Shown here piece by piece: positions 7,392 through 16,248 of a stretch of 46,245 nucleotides of DNA (positions are counted from its first letter, which is position 1; each line of letters begins with the position of its first letter). Under the pieces are notes generated by a model, which worked only from the letters and a program-made list of their open reading frames with translations, made no database searches and was not told the origin of the DNA. The stretch lies in contig JAPLKA010000085.1 of NCBI GenBank assembly GCA_026388315.1, positions 1 through 46,245 on the forward strand, in the 5' to 3' direction. The DNA is from Pseudomonadota bacterium (lineage in GTDB: Bacteria > Desulfobacterota > Syntrophorhabdia > Syntrophorhabdales > Syntrophorhabdaceae). The translations under genes and the position numbers were made by a program.

Positions 7392-9365
7392 GTGAGCAAT
7401 CTTCACGCCTTCAGAGAACAACTGGAAAATGCCGAAAAGCAGTATATAGAATTCATAAATTTTCTCCCTTTTATTGTGGTAGAAATTGATTTTGAAGGTA
7501 AAGTAAAATTTGCAAACGAATATGCCTTTGATTTTTTTGGATATACCGAAGAAGACGTAAAATATGGCGTTAATGTTTTCCAACTATTGATTCCAGAACA
7601 TCACGCCATGGCCCTTGAAAACATTGCCAAAGCAGCTAAAGGCGAAACAAAAATCCCTTACGAGTATACAGCCCGAAAAAGGGACGGCACTATGTGCCAT
7701 TTGGTCCTGCACCATTATCCTGTTTTGAGGGAAAATAAGCTTCAGGGCTTATTACTCGCCGCAATGGATATTACTAAACGAAAAGAGCATGAAGAAACAC
7801 TTCGGATGAATGAGGAGAAATACCGCAGCATTTTCGAAAACGCAGTAGAAGGCATCTTCCAGACTACACCGGATGGACGATATCTAAGTGTAAATCCTGC
7901 TCTTGCAAAAATGTACGGCTACGAATCTCCCGAAGAGATGATGATGTTTGTTGCCAATATCGAGGAACGAATCTGCGCAGATCCTCAAGATTGTACGAAA
8001 TTCAAGGAATCGTTGAATGAAAACGGCTTCATATTAGGGTTTGAAACACAACTAAAGAAGAAGGATGCAAGTCAAATCTGGGTATCGTTGAATGCTTGGA
8101 CGGTAAGAAACATGGATGACTCGGCACGCTACTATGAGGGCACCGTCGAAGATATCACCCAAAGAAAAAATTCCGAAGACAAACTTATCGAAAGCGAACG
8201 GAAATTCCGCGCCATTTTTGACCAGACGTTTCAGTTTATTGGTCTTATGGCGCTTGATGGAACATTACTTAATGCGAACAAGGCCGCATTGAATTTAATT
8301 GGTGTTGCCGAATCAGATGTGCTATTCAAACCTTTTTGGGATACACCGTGGTGGACCCACTCACCCGGTCTTCGGGAAGAACTCCGAAGTGCAGTGAAAG
8401 AGGCGGCAAACGGAAAGCTTGTTCAATTTGAGGCCACTCATATGGCGGTGGACGGCACTTTCCATTATATCGATTTTTCTTTAAAACCCGCAAGCGACGA
8501 GAATGGGGATATTGTTTTCCTTATACCCGAGGGGAGAGACATTACCAAACGAAAAGAGGCTGAAAAAAAACTTCGCGAATCTGAGGCAGGTTTTCGCGCT
8601 CTCCTTGAAGCCATGCAGGATCTCGTGTTCCTGATCGATAAAGAAGGAAGATATATCAGTATTGCATCCATAAACTCTGATCTTCTATGTAAGCCGGCGG
8701 AGGATTTGATTGGGAAAACTTTTCACGATATATACCCTATTAAAACAGCCGATTTTTTCTTAAAAAGCATACGCCGTTCTATCAAAACAAAAAAAACAAT
8801 CAATATTGAGTATCAAGAAAAAATAGATGGGACGGATCATTGGTTTATGACGGCAATTTCACCGATGACACAATCATCGGTCATATGGGTAGGCCGCGAT
8901 ATCACTGAATACAAAAATCTTGAAGAAGAATTACGTACAAAAACGACCAGTCTCGAAGAAGCAAACGCAGCGCTGAAAGCCCTGGTCAGACACATAGAAG
9001 AAACTAAGCGAGAGATCGAAGAGAATATTCTCATCAACGTTAATACGCTTGTTCAACCATATATTGAAAAGATGCAGCGCCTCGGCTTAAATCTAATGCA
9101 AAAGACATTTATTGATATAATACAAACTAATTTACACAACATAATCTCGCCATTTTTAAAGAATATAGGTCGTTTTGGTTTAACCCCGTCAGAGATGAGC
9201 ATCGCACGATTGATCAGAGATGGCAGAGCAACAAAAGAGATCGCGGAATTATTGCACGTATCTCCGCGTGCAGTTGAAGTCCATAGATACAACATCAGAA
9301 AAAAATTGAATATAAATAAAAATAAAATCAACCTGCGCTCGTTTTTGCTTTCAAAAGACTACTAA
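7392..9365 (+). CDS. Multi-PAS protein with C-terminal LuxR-type HTH (main piece of a frameshifted gene)
   Basis: A predicted cytoplasmic sensor-regulator. It has four more PAS domains, about residues 16-130, 140-258, 268-388 and 395-505, each ending in an ITKRK/ITQRK/ITEYK type junction. A coiled-coil linker (about 505-560) leads to a LuxR/GerE HTH (about 595-650; GLTPSEMSIARLIRDG...IAELLHVSPRAVEVHR). No transmembrane segment or kinase domain is seen, so ligand or redox sensing by PAS may directly control DNA binding. The GTG at 7392 is probably not the real start: homologous PAS sequence continues upstream in this frame and into the piece at 7007. As it stands, expression of the full protein would need a +1 shift near 7361. 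Confidence 0.75.
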   Translation: MSNLHAFREQLENAEKQYIEFINFLPFIVVEIDFEGKVKFANEYAFDFFGYTEEDVKYGVNVFQLLIPEHHAMALENIAKAAKGETKIPYEYTARKRDGTMCHLVLHHYPVLRENKLQGLLLAAMDITKRKEHEETLRMNEEKYRSIFENAVEGIFQTTPDGRYLSVNPALAKMYGYESPEEMMMFVANIEERICADPQDCTKFKESLNENGFILGFETQLKKKDASQIWVSLNAWTVRNMDDSARYYEGTVEDITQRKNSEDKLIESERKFRAIFDQTFQFIGLMALDGTLLNANKAALNLIGVAESDVLFKPFWDTPWWTHSPGLREELRSAVKEAANGKLVQFEATHMAVDGTFHYIDFSLKPASDENGDIVFLIPEGRDITKRKEAEKKLRESEAGFRALLEAMQDLVFLIDKEGRYISIASINSDLLCKPAEDLIGKTFHDIYPIKTADFFLKSIRRSIKTKKTINIEYQEKIDGTDHWFMTAISPMTQSSVIWVGRDITEYKNLEEELRTKTTSLEEANAALKALVRHIEETKREIEENILINVNTLVQPYIEKMQRLGLNLMQKTFIDIIQTNLHNIISPFLKNIGRFGLTPSEMSIARLIRDGRATKEIAELLHVSPRAVEVHRYNIRKKLNINKNKINLRSFLLSKDY

Positions 9366-9567
9366 TATATCATAATGTAGTATATAGATAATTAAATTAT
9401 ATACATTTTCTTCTGTTTCTGTATTATATAAAAGATCCTCAAAGGTAGAATAAATTGGGACTTTTCTATAAATGAACACAAATGATACTAAAGTGGTTTT
9501 CTACTGTAGTTATTATTGCGTGCAAAATTATTTTGGATGTAATTGAATTTACAATGAGTTACTCATA

Positions 9568-10692
9568 ATGAGACACAACGACAAGACAAAAGATCAACCC
9601 ATCAATGAATTGGAAGAAATTAGCCAGAGAGCTGATGAATTAGAGAAATCAGAAATCGGGTGTGCCCAGGCAGCATTGAGAAAGAGCGAGGAGTATTATC
9701 GCTTGCTCGTTAATCTAACCCCCGATATCATTTACCGACTTAACGAAGATGGTAAAATCGAATACATATCTCCCGCGGTTAGACGCCTCGGTTATGAACC
9801 CGAGGAACTTATTGGAACACTTTTCGAAAAAATAGTTCACCCGAGTGACAGGGGGAAAACTTTTAATAAGTTTGTTGAACGGCGTGTGGATGACAAGAGA
9901 ATTCAAAACATGGAGATACGCCTCCTCACAAAAGGGAATAAGGCCCAGGACTGGGCATTTACTCAAAAGATTGTTAAACTTTCTTCGCGGGGACAATGGA
10001 ATGTCCCCGATGCAGAAATGGAATGTCCTGACAAGAGTTTCCTCTATACGCAAGGTATTGCGCGCGATATCACAGAACAAAAACAGGCAGAAGAGGCATT
10101 GAAATTTTCTGAAATTAAATATCGGAGGCTATTTGAGACAGCTACGGACGGGGTATTAATTCTTGATGCAGACACGGGAACAATAAACGACATTAATCCA
10201 TCCCTCCTGAGTATGTTGAATTATACAAAAGAAAACATCATAAGAAAAAAACTCTGTGAGATAGATGCTTTCAAGGACTTTGATAAAAAAAACAAAAGAT
10301 TTGCCGAATTAAAGAAAATTGGACATGTTTCTTGCGACGATCTACACCTCACAACAAAAGATGGAGTACCAATTTCAGCGGAATTTGTATGCAATACATA
10401 TCTGGTTGACAAAGAGAGGGTGGCTCAATGCAATATCCGTAACATCACGGAACGCAAACGGGCCGAGAAGGAACGAGAGAAGCTTATTCTCGAACTCAAA
10501 GATGCCCTTACGCAAATCAAAACCTTAAGTGGATTACTCAATATCTGTTCTTACTGCAAGAAAATATGTAATGACAAGGGGACATGGGAACAAATGGAGA
10601 TTTATATACGAGACCGCTCTGAAGCAGATTTCAGTCATGGCATCTGCCCGGAGTGTGCTAAAAAGATATATCCTCAATACTTTAAAAAATAA
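9568..10692 (+). CDS. PAS-domain sensor protein with C-terminal Cys4 motif
   Basis: A 374-residue soluble protein: a short N-terminal coiled coil (to about 40), PAS1 (about 42-165, YYRLLVNLTPDIIYRL...), PAS2 (about 180-290), a coiled coil (290-320) and a C-terminal tail with CSYC (327-330) and CPEC (360-363) that could bind zinc. This tail, including the segment SEADFSHGICPEC, recurs at the ends of many PAS or response-regulator proteins of anaerobes. No kinase, GGDEF or HTH domain is present, so the output is unknown; it may act through protein contact. It lies between two other PAS sensors on the same strand, with AT-rich gaps of about 200 bases on each side. Confidence 0.75.
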   Translation: MRHNDKTKDQPINELEEISQRADELEKSEIGCAQAALRKSEEYYRLLVNLTPDIIYRLNEDGKIEYISPAVRRLGYEPEELIGTLFEKIVHPSDRGKTFNKFVERRVDDKRIQNMEIRLLTKGNKAQDWAFTQKIVKLSSRGQWNVPDAEMECPDKSFLYTQGIARDITEQKQAEEALKFSEIKYRRLFETATDGVLILDADTGTINDINPSLLSMLNYTKENIIRKKLCEIDAFKDFDKKNKRFAELKKIGHVSCDDLHLTTKDGVPISAEFVCNTYLVDKERVAQCNIRNITERKRAEKEREKLILELKDALTQIKTLSGLLNICSYCKKICNDKGTWEQMEIYIRDRSEADFSHGICPECAKKIYPQYFKK

Positions 10693-10877
10693 CACACTGG
10701 TCAGTTTTTTACCCCCGCCAGATTTGCTCGAAAACCCTAATTTAATTCACAAGCGGCGATTCTCTTTCACGGCTGCGCACGGTAAATTACAAATATTGGG
10801 TTAAATAATACTAATAATATATACGTAGTTTACAGCAGATTATTTGATATGGTTTTGATGCTTACATTTGTTGTAAA

Positions 10878-10889
10878 TTTGTATACAAA
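10878..10889. promoter_or_regulatory. GTATAC-centred palindrome, candidate GntR/FadR-type operator
   Basis: TTTGTATACAAA is a perfect 12-base palindrome 32 bases upstream of the histidine-kinase start. The same core (TTTTGTATACAAAA and TTGTATACAG) flanks the promoter of the catabolic operon at 30205-30274, whose second gene is a GntR/FCD regulator. FCD-type GntR proteins commonly bind short palindromes with GT...AC half-sites. A shared regulator is inferred. Confidence 0.5.
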
Positions 10890-10921
10890 ATCGTGAGTCA
10901 TCGTTAAAGGACCAATACAAA

Positions 10922-13396
10922 TTGCGTAAAAAATTCTTCACTAAAGCGGCACAGCAGCACGCCCCCCCCTGTGCATCGAGAGCAGCCCGTTCTCTTCTGT
11001 GCCGCCCCTTCATATATCTTCTTTTATCCTATATCGTGCTACCTTGCTTCCTGTTGTTTTGTCCCGATGTAATGGCTCAAAAAAGTGAAATAAAATCAAT
11101 TACGGTGGTCATTGATAACGATTATCCGCCATTTTCCTTTCTTAATCCACAAGGGAAACTGCAAGGGATCCTCATAGATGAATGGATGTTATGGGAGAAA
11201 AAGACAGGGATAAGGGCAAATCTTATGGGAATGGATTGGGCTAAATGCCAGGAAATTATAAAACAGGGCAAGGCCGATGTAATCGATACTATTATGTATA
11301 ATGAAGAGCGCGAGAAACTATACGATTTTTCAAAACCCTATGTCAAAATCGAGGTCCCGTTGTTTTATCACAAAAGCGTGAACGACATACAGGATATTGA
11401 CTCGCTGCATGGGTTTGTCATAGGCGTAAAACGGGGAGACAATGTAATTAATGAGTTGAAAAAGAAAAATATCTCGAATCTGCTTGAGTTCAACAGATAT
11501 GAGGAAGTTGTAAAAGCGGCGACAAATAAGAAACTCAGCGTTTTTACCATTGATAAACCTGCTGCCCTCTATTATCTAAATAAATTAGGCATTGAAGACA
11601 AATTCCAGCAAGCCTTTATACTTTATGTAGGTGAATTGCATAGAGCTGTAAAAAAAGGCAGACGGGATCTACTTGGAATAGTTGAAAACGGTTTTTCCCA
11701 AATTAGTGATCACGAAAAAGAGATCATTTCAAGGAAATGGATTGGTTCGTCTAATATCTATCCGTATCTGTCGAATGTACGGTACATCCTTTATGGTTTG
11801 ACGCTTGTCACTCTCATCGCCCTCCACCTTGTGGTCTGGAATTACCTGCTTCAAAAGAAAGTGAGATCAAAGACCCTTGAATTACATGCACTGCTGGAAA
11901 AATATATGATAAGCGAAGAAAAATACCGGAGTATTTTTGAGAATTCCCCTGCAGGAATCTTCCAGACCACACCGGATGGACGATTTATAAATGTTAATCT
12001 CGCCCTTGCACGTATCCATGGATTCGATTCTGTTGATGAGTTCTTGAAAGCAACAGACGGAATGCTTGAGAGATTGCTTGTCGATCACATTTACATGGGG
12101 AAATTAAAAAAAGCCATAATGAAGGCGGATGCCGTCACAAGCCTTGAAACAAGGGTATACAAGAAAGGCGGAGATATGGGCTGGGTTTCGTTGAGCGTTA
12201 GACCTTTTATTGAAAATGGTACGATACTGTATTATGAGGGGATTGTTGAGGATGTTACTCAAGAAAGGCTTGTGGAGATGGAATTCCAAGCAGAAAGAGA
12301 AAGGTTCCGGATTCTTATAGAAAATGCACCGATTGCGTTCGTTATGATTCAAGAGGGCGGAAAAATTTTATATGTGAACCCAAGGTTTATCGAAATATTT
12401 GGATATACATTAGAGGATGTGCCAAACGGAAAAGAATGGTTCAAAAAAGCCTACCCCGAACATAAGAGTAGACATAAGGCAATAGCGGCATGGACAAGTG
12501 ATTTGAAATATGGAAATACAGCGAAGCTTCGAACGCGGACTTTCATAGTAACGTGTAAGGACGGTACACAGAAAACCATAAGATTTGTTCCTGTGAAGTT
12601 GCAAAACGGTGACGATATCATGGTATGCGAAGATATTAGCGAACAGGAAAAACTCCAGTTACAACTTATTCAGTCGCAGAAGATGGAAGCAATGGGCAGG
12701 CTTGTGGCGGGTATAGCACACGATTTTAATAATCTGTTATCAGTTATTGCGGCAGGTTCTGATTTGCTTCTCATGAAAAACGACACCAACAGCCCCTTAT
12801 ATAATAATATTATCCGTATAAAAAATGCATCTGAGCGTGGCGCGCAGCTTGTAAGGCAGCTTTTGACATTCAGTAGGGGAAACTCCTTCCACACGGAAGA
12901 TGTTAACGTAAATGAGATTATTGCTGTCACAAACGATATGTTGTCATTAATACTCGGTAAAAATGTATCATGTCAATTCGATTTACATCCTGATCTTCGA
13001 AGCGTGAATATCAATAAATCCCATTTTGAACAGATTTTATTAAATATTATTACAAACGCTAACGATGCTATGCCCGAAGGGGGAATGATTAAAATAAAAA
13101 CGTATAACAAGCTTATCGATGGATCACATTATTTAGTCAAAACGGGCCTTGCGACTGGTGATTATATTGTTATTCAAATTTCAGACACCGGTACAGGTAT
13201 GGATCAAGACACAGTGGGGCGCATATTCGAACCTTTTTATTCAACAAAGACAACGGGGACAGGACTTGGTTTGTCAACGGTATACGGGATTGTGAAGCAA
13301 TGCCGCGGCAGCATCTCCGTTAAAAGTAAAATAAATTACGGAACAACTTTTGAGATTAATTTGCCAACTATAAACAACGAAAGCATCATAAATTAA
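10922..13396 (+). CDS. Sensor histidine kinase with periplasmic solute-binding domain and two PAS domains
   Basis: A membrane receptor kinase of 824 residues. Order: signal anchor (about 28-50), extracytoplasmic SBP_bac_3-type binding domain (about 57-280, VVIDNDYPPFSF... and DVIDTIMYNEERE), transmembrane helix (about 285-308), PAS1 (330-445), PAS2 (460-575), HisKA with phospho-His in GIAHDFNNLLS, and HATPase with N box NANDAMPEGG, DTGTGMD and TGLGLSTVYGIV. The TTG start at 10922 is preferred because it keeps the signal segment and has AAAGGA about 10 bases upstream; the first internal ATG would delete the export signal. No receiver domain or response regulator follows, so it is an orphan kinase. 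Its ligand may be an amino acid or organic acid. Alternative reading: start a few codons away. Confidence 0.85.
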   Translation: MRKKFFTKAAQQHAPPCASRAARSLLCRPFIYLLLSYIVLPCFLLFCPDVMAQKSEIKSITVVIDNDYPPFSFLNPQGKLQGILIDEWMLWEKKTGIRANLMGMDWAKCQEIIKQGKADVIDTIMYNEEREKLYDFSKPYVKIEVPLFYHKSVNDIQDIDSLHGFVIGVKRGDNVINELKKKNISNLLEFNRYEEVVKAATNKKLSVFTIDKPAALYYLNKLGIEDKFQQAFILYVGELHRAVKKGRRDLLGIVENGFSQISDHEKEIISRKWIGSSNIYPYLSNVRYILYGLTLVTLIALHLVVWNYLLQKKVRSKTLELHALLEKYMISEEKYRSIFENSPAGIFQTTPDGRFINVNLALARIHGFDSVDEFLKATDGMLERLLVDHIYMGKLKKAIMKADAVTSLETRVYKKGGDMGWVSLSVRPFIENGTILYYEGIVEDVTQERLVEMEFQAERERFRILIENAPIAFVMIQEGGKILYVNPRFIEIFGYTLEDVPNGKEWFKKAYPEHKSRHKAIAAWTSDLKYGNTAKLRTRTFIVTCKDGTQKTIRFVPVKLQNGDDIMVCEDISEQEKLQLQLIQSQKMEAMGRLVAGIAHDFNNLLSVIAAGSDLLLMKNDTNSPLYNNIIRIKNASERGAQLVRQLLTFSRGNSFHTEDVNVNEIIAVTNDMLSLILGKNVSCQFDLHPDLRSVNINKSHFEQILLNIITNANDAMPEGGMIKIKTYNKLIDGSHYLVKTGLATGDYIVIQISDTGTGMDQDTVGRIFEPFYSTKTTGTGLGLSTVYGIVKQCRGSISVKSKINYGTTFEINLPTINNESIIN

Positions 13397-13538
13397 ATTA
13401 TAATAAGACCTTTGCACGGTATTTTCCCCTGAATTAACTTGTAACTATATGATATCAGGGGTCAGTGGCAAAAAGTTCACGTTTTGAAAGCGCCCGTTCG
13501 CGGATCTACAAGAATGTCTGGTGGGTATATGGAGGTAA
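13397..13538. other. Short gap with an inverted repeat downstream of the kinase and of selC
   Basis: The convergent kinase and tRNA-Sec genes meet here. CCCCTGA at 13426-13432 pairs with TCAGGGG at 13455-13461. Neither strand has a run of T after the stem, so it is only a weak terminator candidate. Confidence 0.35.
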
Positions 13539-13634
13539 TGGCGGAAGTACATGGGAATCGAACCCACCCAGCAGTTATTCGCCGCTGCACTGGTTTTGAA
13601 GACCAGGAGGCCCACCAGGCGCCTTGGTACTTCC
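13539..13634 (-). tRNA. selC: tRNA-Sec (anticodon TCA)
   Basis: Read on the minus strand, the gene runs from GGAAGTAC to GTACTTCC, then G and an encoded CCA (96 bases). The 8-bp acceptor stem, the anticodon loop CTTCAAA inside a CTGGT/ACCAG stem, and a long variable arm (GCAGCGGCGAATAACTGC) are hallmarks of bacterial selenocysteine tRNA, as is the T arm GGGTGGGTTCGATTCCC. It shows that the organism inserts selenocysteine at UGA. No selA, selB, selD or obvious selenoprotein lies in the window. The promoter is described separately. Confidence 0.95.
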
Positions 13635-13644
13635 GTACAAATAA

Positions 13645-13673
13645 ATAATAGTGAATGCACGGGATAATGTCAA
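13645..13673 (-). promoter_or_regulatory. Sigma-70 promoter of tRNA-Sec
   Basis: On the minus strand TTGACA (13673-13668) and TATTAT (13650-13645) are separated by exactly 17 bases. Transcription would start about 7 bases after the -10, near 13638, only three or four bases before the tRNA 5' end at 13634. The precursor would therefore have almost no leader. Confidence 0.7.
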
Positions 13674-13778
13674 CTATAGAAGCAACAGAGAACGTTGCGC
13701 ATAGTCGAAATTACCAAGTAAGCATTATAGACTAATCAGCAGAATGCAATTTAGAGTTTAAATTCTCAATTACGAAAG

Positions 13779-13811
13779 GCCCGGACAGAGAAGAACGATG
13801 AACTGTCGGGC
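13779..13811 (-). terminator. Hairpin downstream of rpoZ
   Basis: GCCCGGACAG (13779-13788) pairs with CTGTCGGGC (13803-13811), with one bulged G. It lies just past the rpoZ stop on the minus strand. Only a short T stretch follows on that strand (CCTTTCG), so it is a plausible but weak intrinsic terminator. Confidence 0.4.
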
Positions 13812-13825
13812 ATCAACTAAGGTTT

Positions 13826-14083
13826 TTACGGTGCAAAATTGGAAAGCTGATACGGGGCGTCTTTCTTTTCTATCTTTTCTAACTTCTCTATGATTTCTTT
13901 TTTCTCGAAGTAGACAAAATTATCTGCAATCTCCCTGAGGGCCGTAACAACTTCACGGTTTGTTGACCTAACAAGGGGTTTTGACCCTTTCAGGAGCTGT
14001 TTTGCCCTCTTGGCAGAGAGGTGAACGAGTTCAAAACGGTTTTCTACTTTATCCATACAGTCTTCAACGGTTATTCTTGCCAT
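13826..14083 (-). CDS. rpoZ: DNA-directed RNA polymerase subunit omega
   Basis: The small omega subunit, which assists assembly of core RNA polymerase. The 85-residue product has the typical start MARITVEDC, then a [19 protein letters not shown] helix and the [14 protein letters not shown] segment of the family. Its ATG lies within the last codons of gmk (13-base overlap), so translation is coupled. The order yicC-gmk-rpoZ is a conserved bacterial arrangement. Confidence 0.93.
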   Translation of the reverse strand: MARITVEDCMDKVENRFELVHLSAKRAKQLLKGSKPLVRSTNREVVTALREIADNFVYFEKKEIIEKLEKIEKKDAPYQLSNFAP

Positions 14084-14652
14084 ACTGTCTTCCCCCTTAT
14101 CTTTCCAATTGTGCGTATAAAATCGTTATAAGCTGTTTTGATGTTTTCATTAATTATAGTATAATCGAAAAATCCTTTTTTATCAATCTCTTCTTCTACG
14201 CGTTGCATTCTCATACCTATTTCTTTTTCACCCCTTAAAGAGAGCCTTTTTATCAATTCTTCCCTGGACGGGGGTTCAATAAATATGAGATACGCATAAG
14301 GGTATTGATTCTTTACATTCAAGGCCCCTTTTACATCGATATCGAGAACAATATCCAAACCCCTCTCGAGGGTTTCAAAAACTTCTTTTTTTGGAGTACC
14401 ATAAAGATAGTTGTAAACATTTTCCCATTCAAGAAAACCATTTTTATGTATCATCTCTTTAAAGGTATCGATATCGACAAAATAATAGTCTTTCCCATTT
14501 GTTTCGTTTTGTCGTTTTTCCCTTGTGGTATAGGAGACAGAAAAGGTGCTGTTATGGTCTTCAGCCAAAAACCGCCTTATGAGTGTGCTTTTGCCTGCGC
14601 CTGAAGGCCCCGAAACCACAAATAAATGTCCCTTTTTCTTATCCAATTTCAT
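14071..14652 (-). CDS. gmk: Guanylate kinase
   Basis: Converts GMP and ATP to GDP and ADP. The 193-residue protein has the P-loop GPSGAGKST near residues 15-23, the GMP-binding segment [22 protein letters not shown], and [12 protein letters not shown]. Length is close to the usual 190-210. The ATG at 14652 gives the normal short N-terminus; the Shine-Dalgarno sequence is poor. A hairpin (14665-14682) sits in the leader just upstream. Confidence 0.95.
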   Translation of the reverse strand: MKLDKKKGHLFVVSGPSGAGKSTLIRRFLAEDHNSTFSVSYTTREKRQNETNGKDYYFVDIDTFKEMIHKNGFLEWENVYNYLYGTPKKEVFETLERGLDIVLDIDVKGALNVKNQYPYAYLIFIEPPSREELIKRLSLRGEKEIGMRMQRVEEEIDKKGFFDYTIINENIKTAYNDFIRTIGKIRGKTVWQE

Positions 14653-14664
14653 TTTTTATTTTAC

Positions 14665-14778
14665 CGCAGGCTAAAACCTGCGACTACCCACTTAGCGGAT
14701 AGCGTTCAGCGGATAGTAAAAGCATATTGGGTTTTCCTCCACGCTATGCGCTTCACACTCCACGCTATGCGCTTCACC
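14665..14778. repeat. Hairpin and short tandem repeats between yicC and gmk
   Basis: CGCAGG (14665-14670) pairs with CCTGCG (14677-14682). Farther on, AGCGGATAG occurs twice about 17 bases apart (near 14694 and 14710), and a 21-base unit containing CCACGCTATGCGCTTCAC occurs twice in tandem, near 14739 and 14760. No coding sequence is seen in this gap. The style matches the other repeat-filled gaps of the window. Confidence 0.55.
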
Positions 14779-14791
14779 TTTCACCTTATTA

Positions 14792-15661
14792 CTACTCCAC
14801 ATTTTGTGCCTGCTCCCGCATCTTTTCAATCTCTACCTTTATCTGGACAACCCTCTCGTTGATATAGAGGTCATTGGATTTGCTTCCGATAGTATTTGTC
14901 TCCCGTACCATTTCCTGGATAATAAAATCGAGCTTTCTTCCAGCCGCGTCAGGCGAGCTCAACGTACCTTTAAAATTTTCTATATGCCCTTTCAACCTCA
15001 TAATTTCCTCTGCAATATCAAGACGTTCCATGTATATAGCAAGCTCCTGCAACACCCTTACTTCGTCGATGGAAGTTGATTTCGTAACCTCTATCATCTT
15101 TTCTTTCAGCTTCTCTTCGTGGACTTTAATCGTTAGAGGCCACCTGCCCTCTATTTCGCTGAGGTTGTTCATAATCTTTTTTAAACGTTCCTTCAGGTCT
15201 TTCTGGATAAGCTTTCCTTCTTTAGTCCTTTCTTCGTTCAGCTTTTTAAGCAAATCCTCAAATGACAGCACCAGATTATCTACAGATATGTTGTTATTTT
15301 CCTCGTAGCTCAAGATGTCCCTGAAGGTCAAAATATTTTCTATGGTCAGATCACCCTTTAGGCCATACACGTTCTTCAACACATTTACAAGATCAAGGTA
15401 TTGTTTCACCGCAATCTCATTTATCTTTGGAGTACTCCACTCTCCGCTTATTCTTTCCCATTTCATTGTTATGTCTATCTTGCCTCTTTTTATGTGTTTC
15501 TTTGCCAATTCCCTCAGTTTTTGCTCATAGAGGTAATCTATCTTCGGGAGCTTCAGATTGATTTCAAGATAACGGCTGTTTAATGCCCGCGTCTCACCTG
15601 TAATCTTCCCTGTTTCACATTCCATTTCTGCTTTTGCAAATCCTGTCATGCTCTTTATCAT
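14792..15661 (-). CDS. YicC/YloC family endoribonuclease-like protein
   Basis: The 289-residue protein begins MIKSMTGFAKAE, the invariant YicC start, and has the N-terminal domain with the ALNSRYLEINLKLP segment and the C-terminal DUF1732 part ending in KSNDLYINERVVQIKVEIEKMREQAQNVE (only key parts conserved). YicC proteins from E. coli and Bacillus are reported to act as RNases; in E. coli it is linked to RyhB decay. It is upstream of gmk and rpoZ on the same strand, the usual arrangement, although a 139-base repeat-rich gap separates it from gmk. Confidence 0.9.
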   Translation of the reverse strand: MIKSMTGFAKAEMECETGKITGETRALNSRYLEINLKLPKIDYLYEQKLRELAKKHIKRGKIDITMKWERISGEWSTPKINEIAVKQYLDLVNVLKNVYGLKGDLTIENILTFRDILSYEENNNISVDNLVLSFEDLLKKLNEERTKEGKLIQKDLKERLKKIMNNLSEIEGRWPLTIKVHEEKLKEKMIEVTKSTSIDEVRVLQELAIYMERLDIAEEIMRLKGHIENFKGTLSSPDAAGRKLDFIIQEMVRETNTIGSKSNDLYINERVVQIKVEIEKMREQAQNVE

Positions 15662-15705
15662 GGTTAACTCCCTTGAATGTCGGTATTTAATATCTTCCTA
15701 CCTTC

Positions 15706-16248
15706 TTAACTTCCTAATTCTTCGTACTTTCTTACCTTCTCCTTTAGCGACTCTCTCCACCTGTTTAATAATGAAATAACCTCTTTGCTCCCATAATCAG
15801 GATATGTCCACCCAAGGGGTCTGTAAGTTCCGGCGCTGAAGGTAAGCGTAAGGTCTCCATATATCCCGCTGCCGACGTAGATCCTGTGGGCGTACCCTTT
15901 CGTTGTGGCAAGGACGATATTTTCAAGGGATATATATCCGGGGTCAATATTTACCATCCTTTTACCTTTTAGCGCAAGCACAAGTTCTATGTCATTGGTT
16001 TTTAATTTAATATCAGGAAGCGTATCCCTCCAAAAGAGCGGCTCGAAGAGTATAAATATCCGCGAGAGATTACCACCCATTTCTCTTTCATAATAATCCG
16101 TCTGGGAAAATAGTATGAAAGCCGTTTCTTCCTGAAAATTACCGATTGCGGCCCGAAGCCTTTCCTTTGCATCAAAGAGGGGCCTTTCGTCACTGAAAAT
16201 GATGCTCGTAAAAAACTGAACAGGTTTTGGTGTTTTTACTGTACCCAT
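15706..16248 (-). CDS. DUF4416 family protein
   Basis: A 180-residue protein of unknown function, recognised by its start MGTVKTPKPVQFFTSIIF, the DYYEREMG segment and the C-terminal block with GDLTL and GWTYPDY. I chose the ATG at 16248: the frame is open for 21 more codons, but these fall in the tlyA coding end and do not fit the family start. The gene overlaps tlyA by 13 bases, so it is translated as part of the xseB-ispA-dxs-tlyA set. The family is common in Desulfobacterota and related anaerobes. No function is known to me. Confidence 0.75.
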   Translation of the reverse strand: MGTVKTPKPVQFFTSIIFSDERPLFDAKERLRAAIGNFQEETAFILFSQTDYYEREMGGNLSRIFILFEPLFWRDTLPDIKLKTNDIELVLALKGKRMVNIDPGYISLENIVLATTKGYAHRIYVGSGIYGDLTLTFSAGTYRPLGWTYPDYGSKEVISLLNRWRESLKEKVRKYEELGS

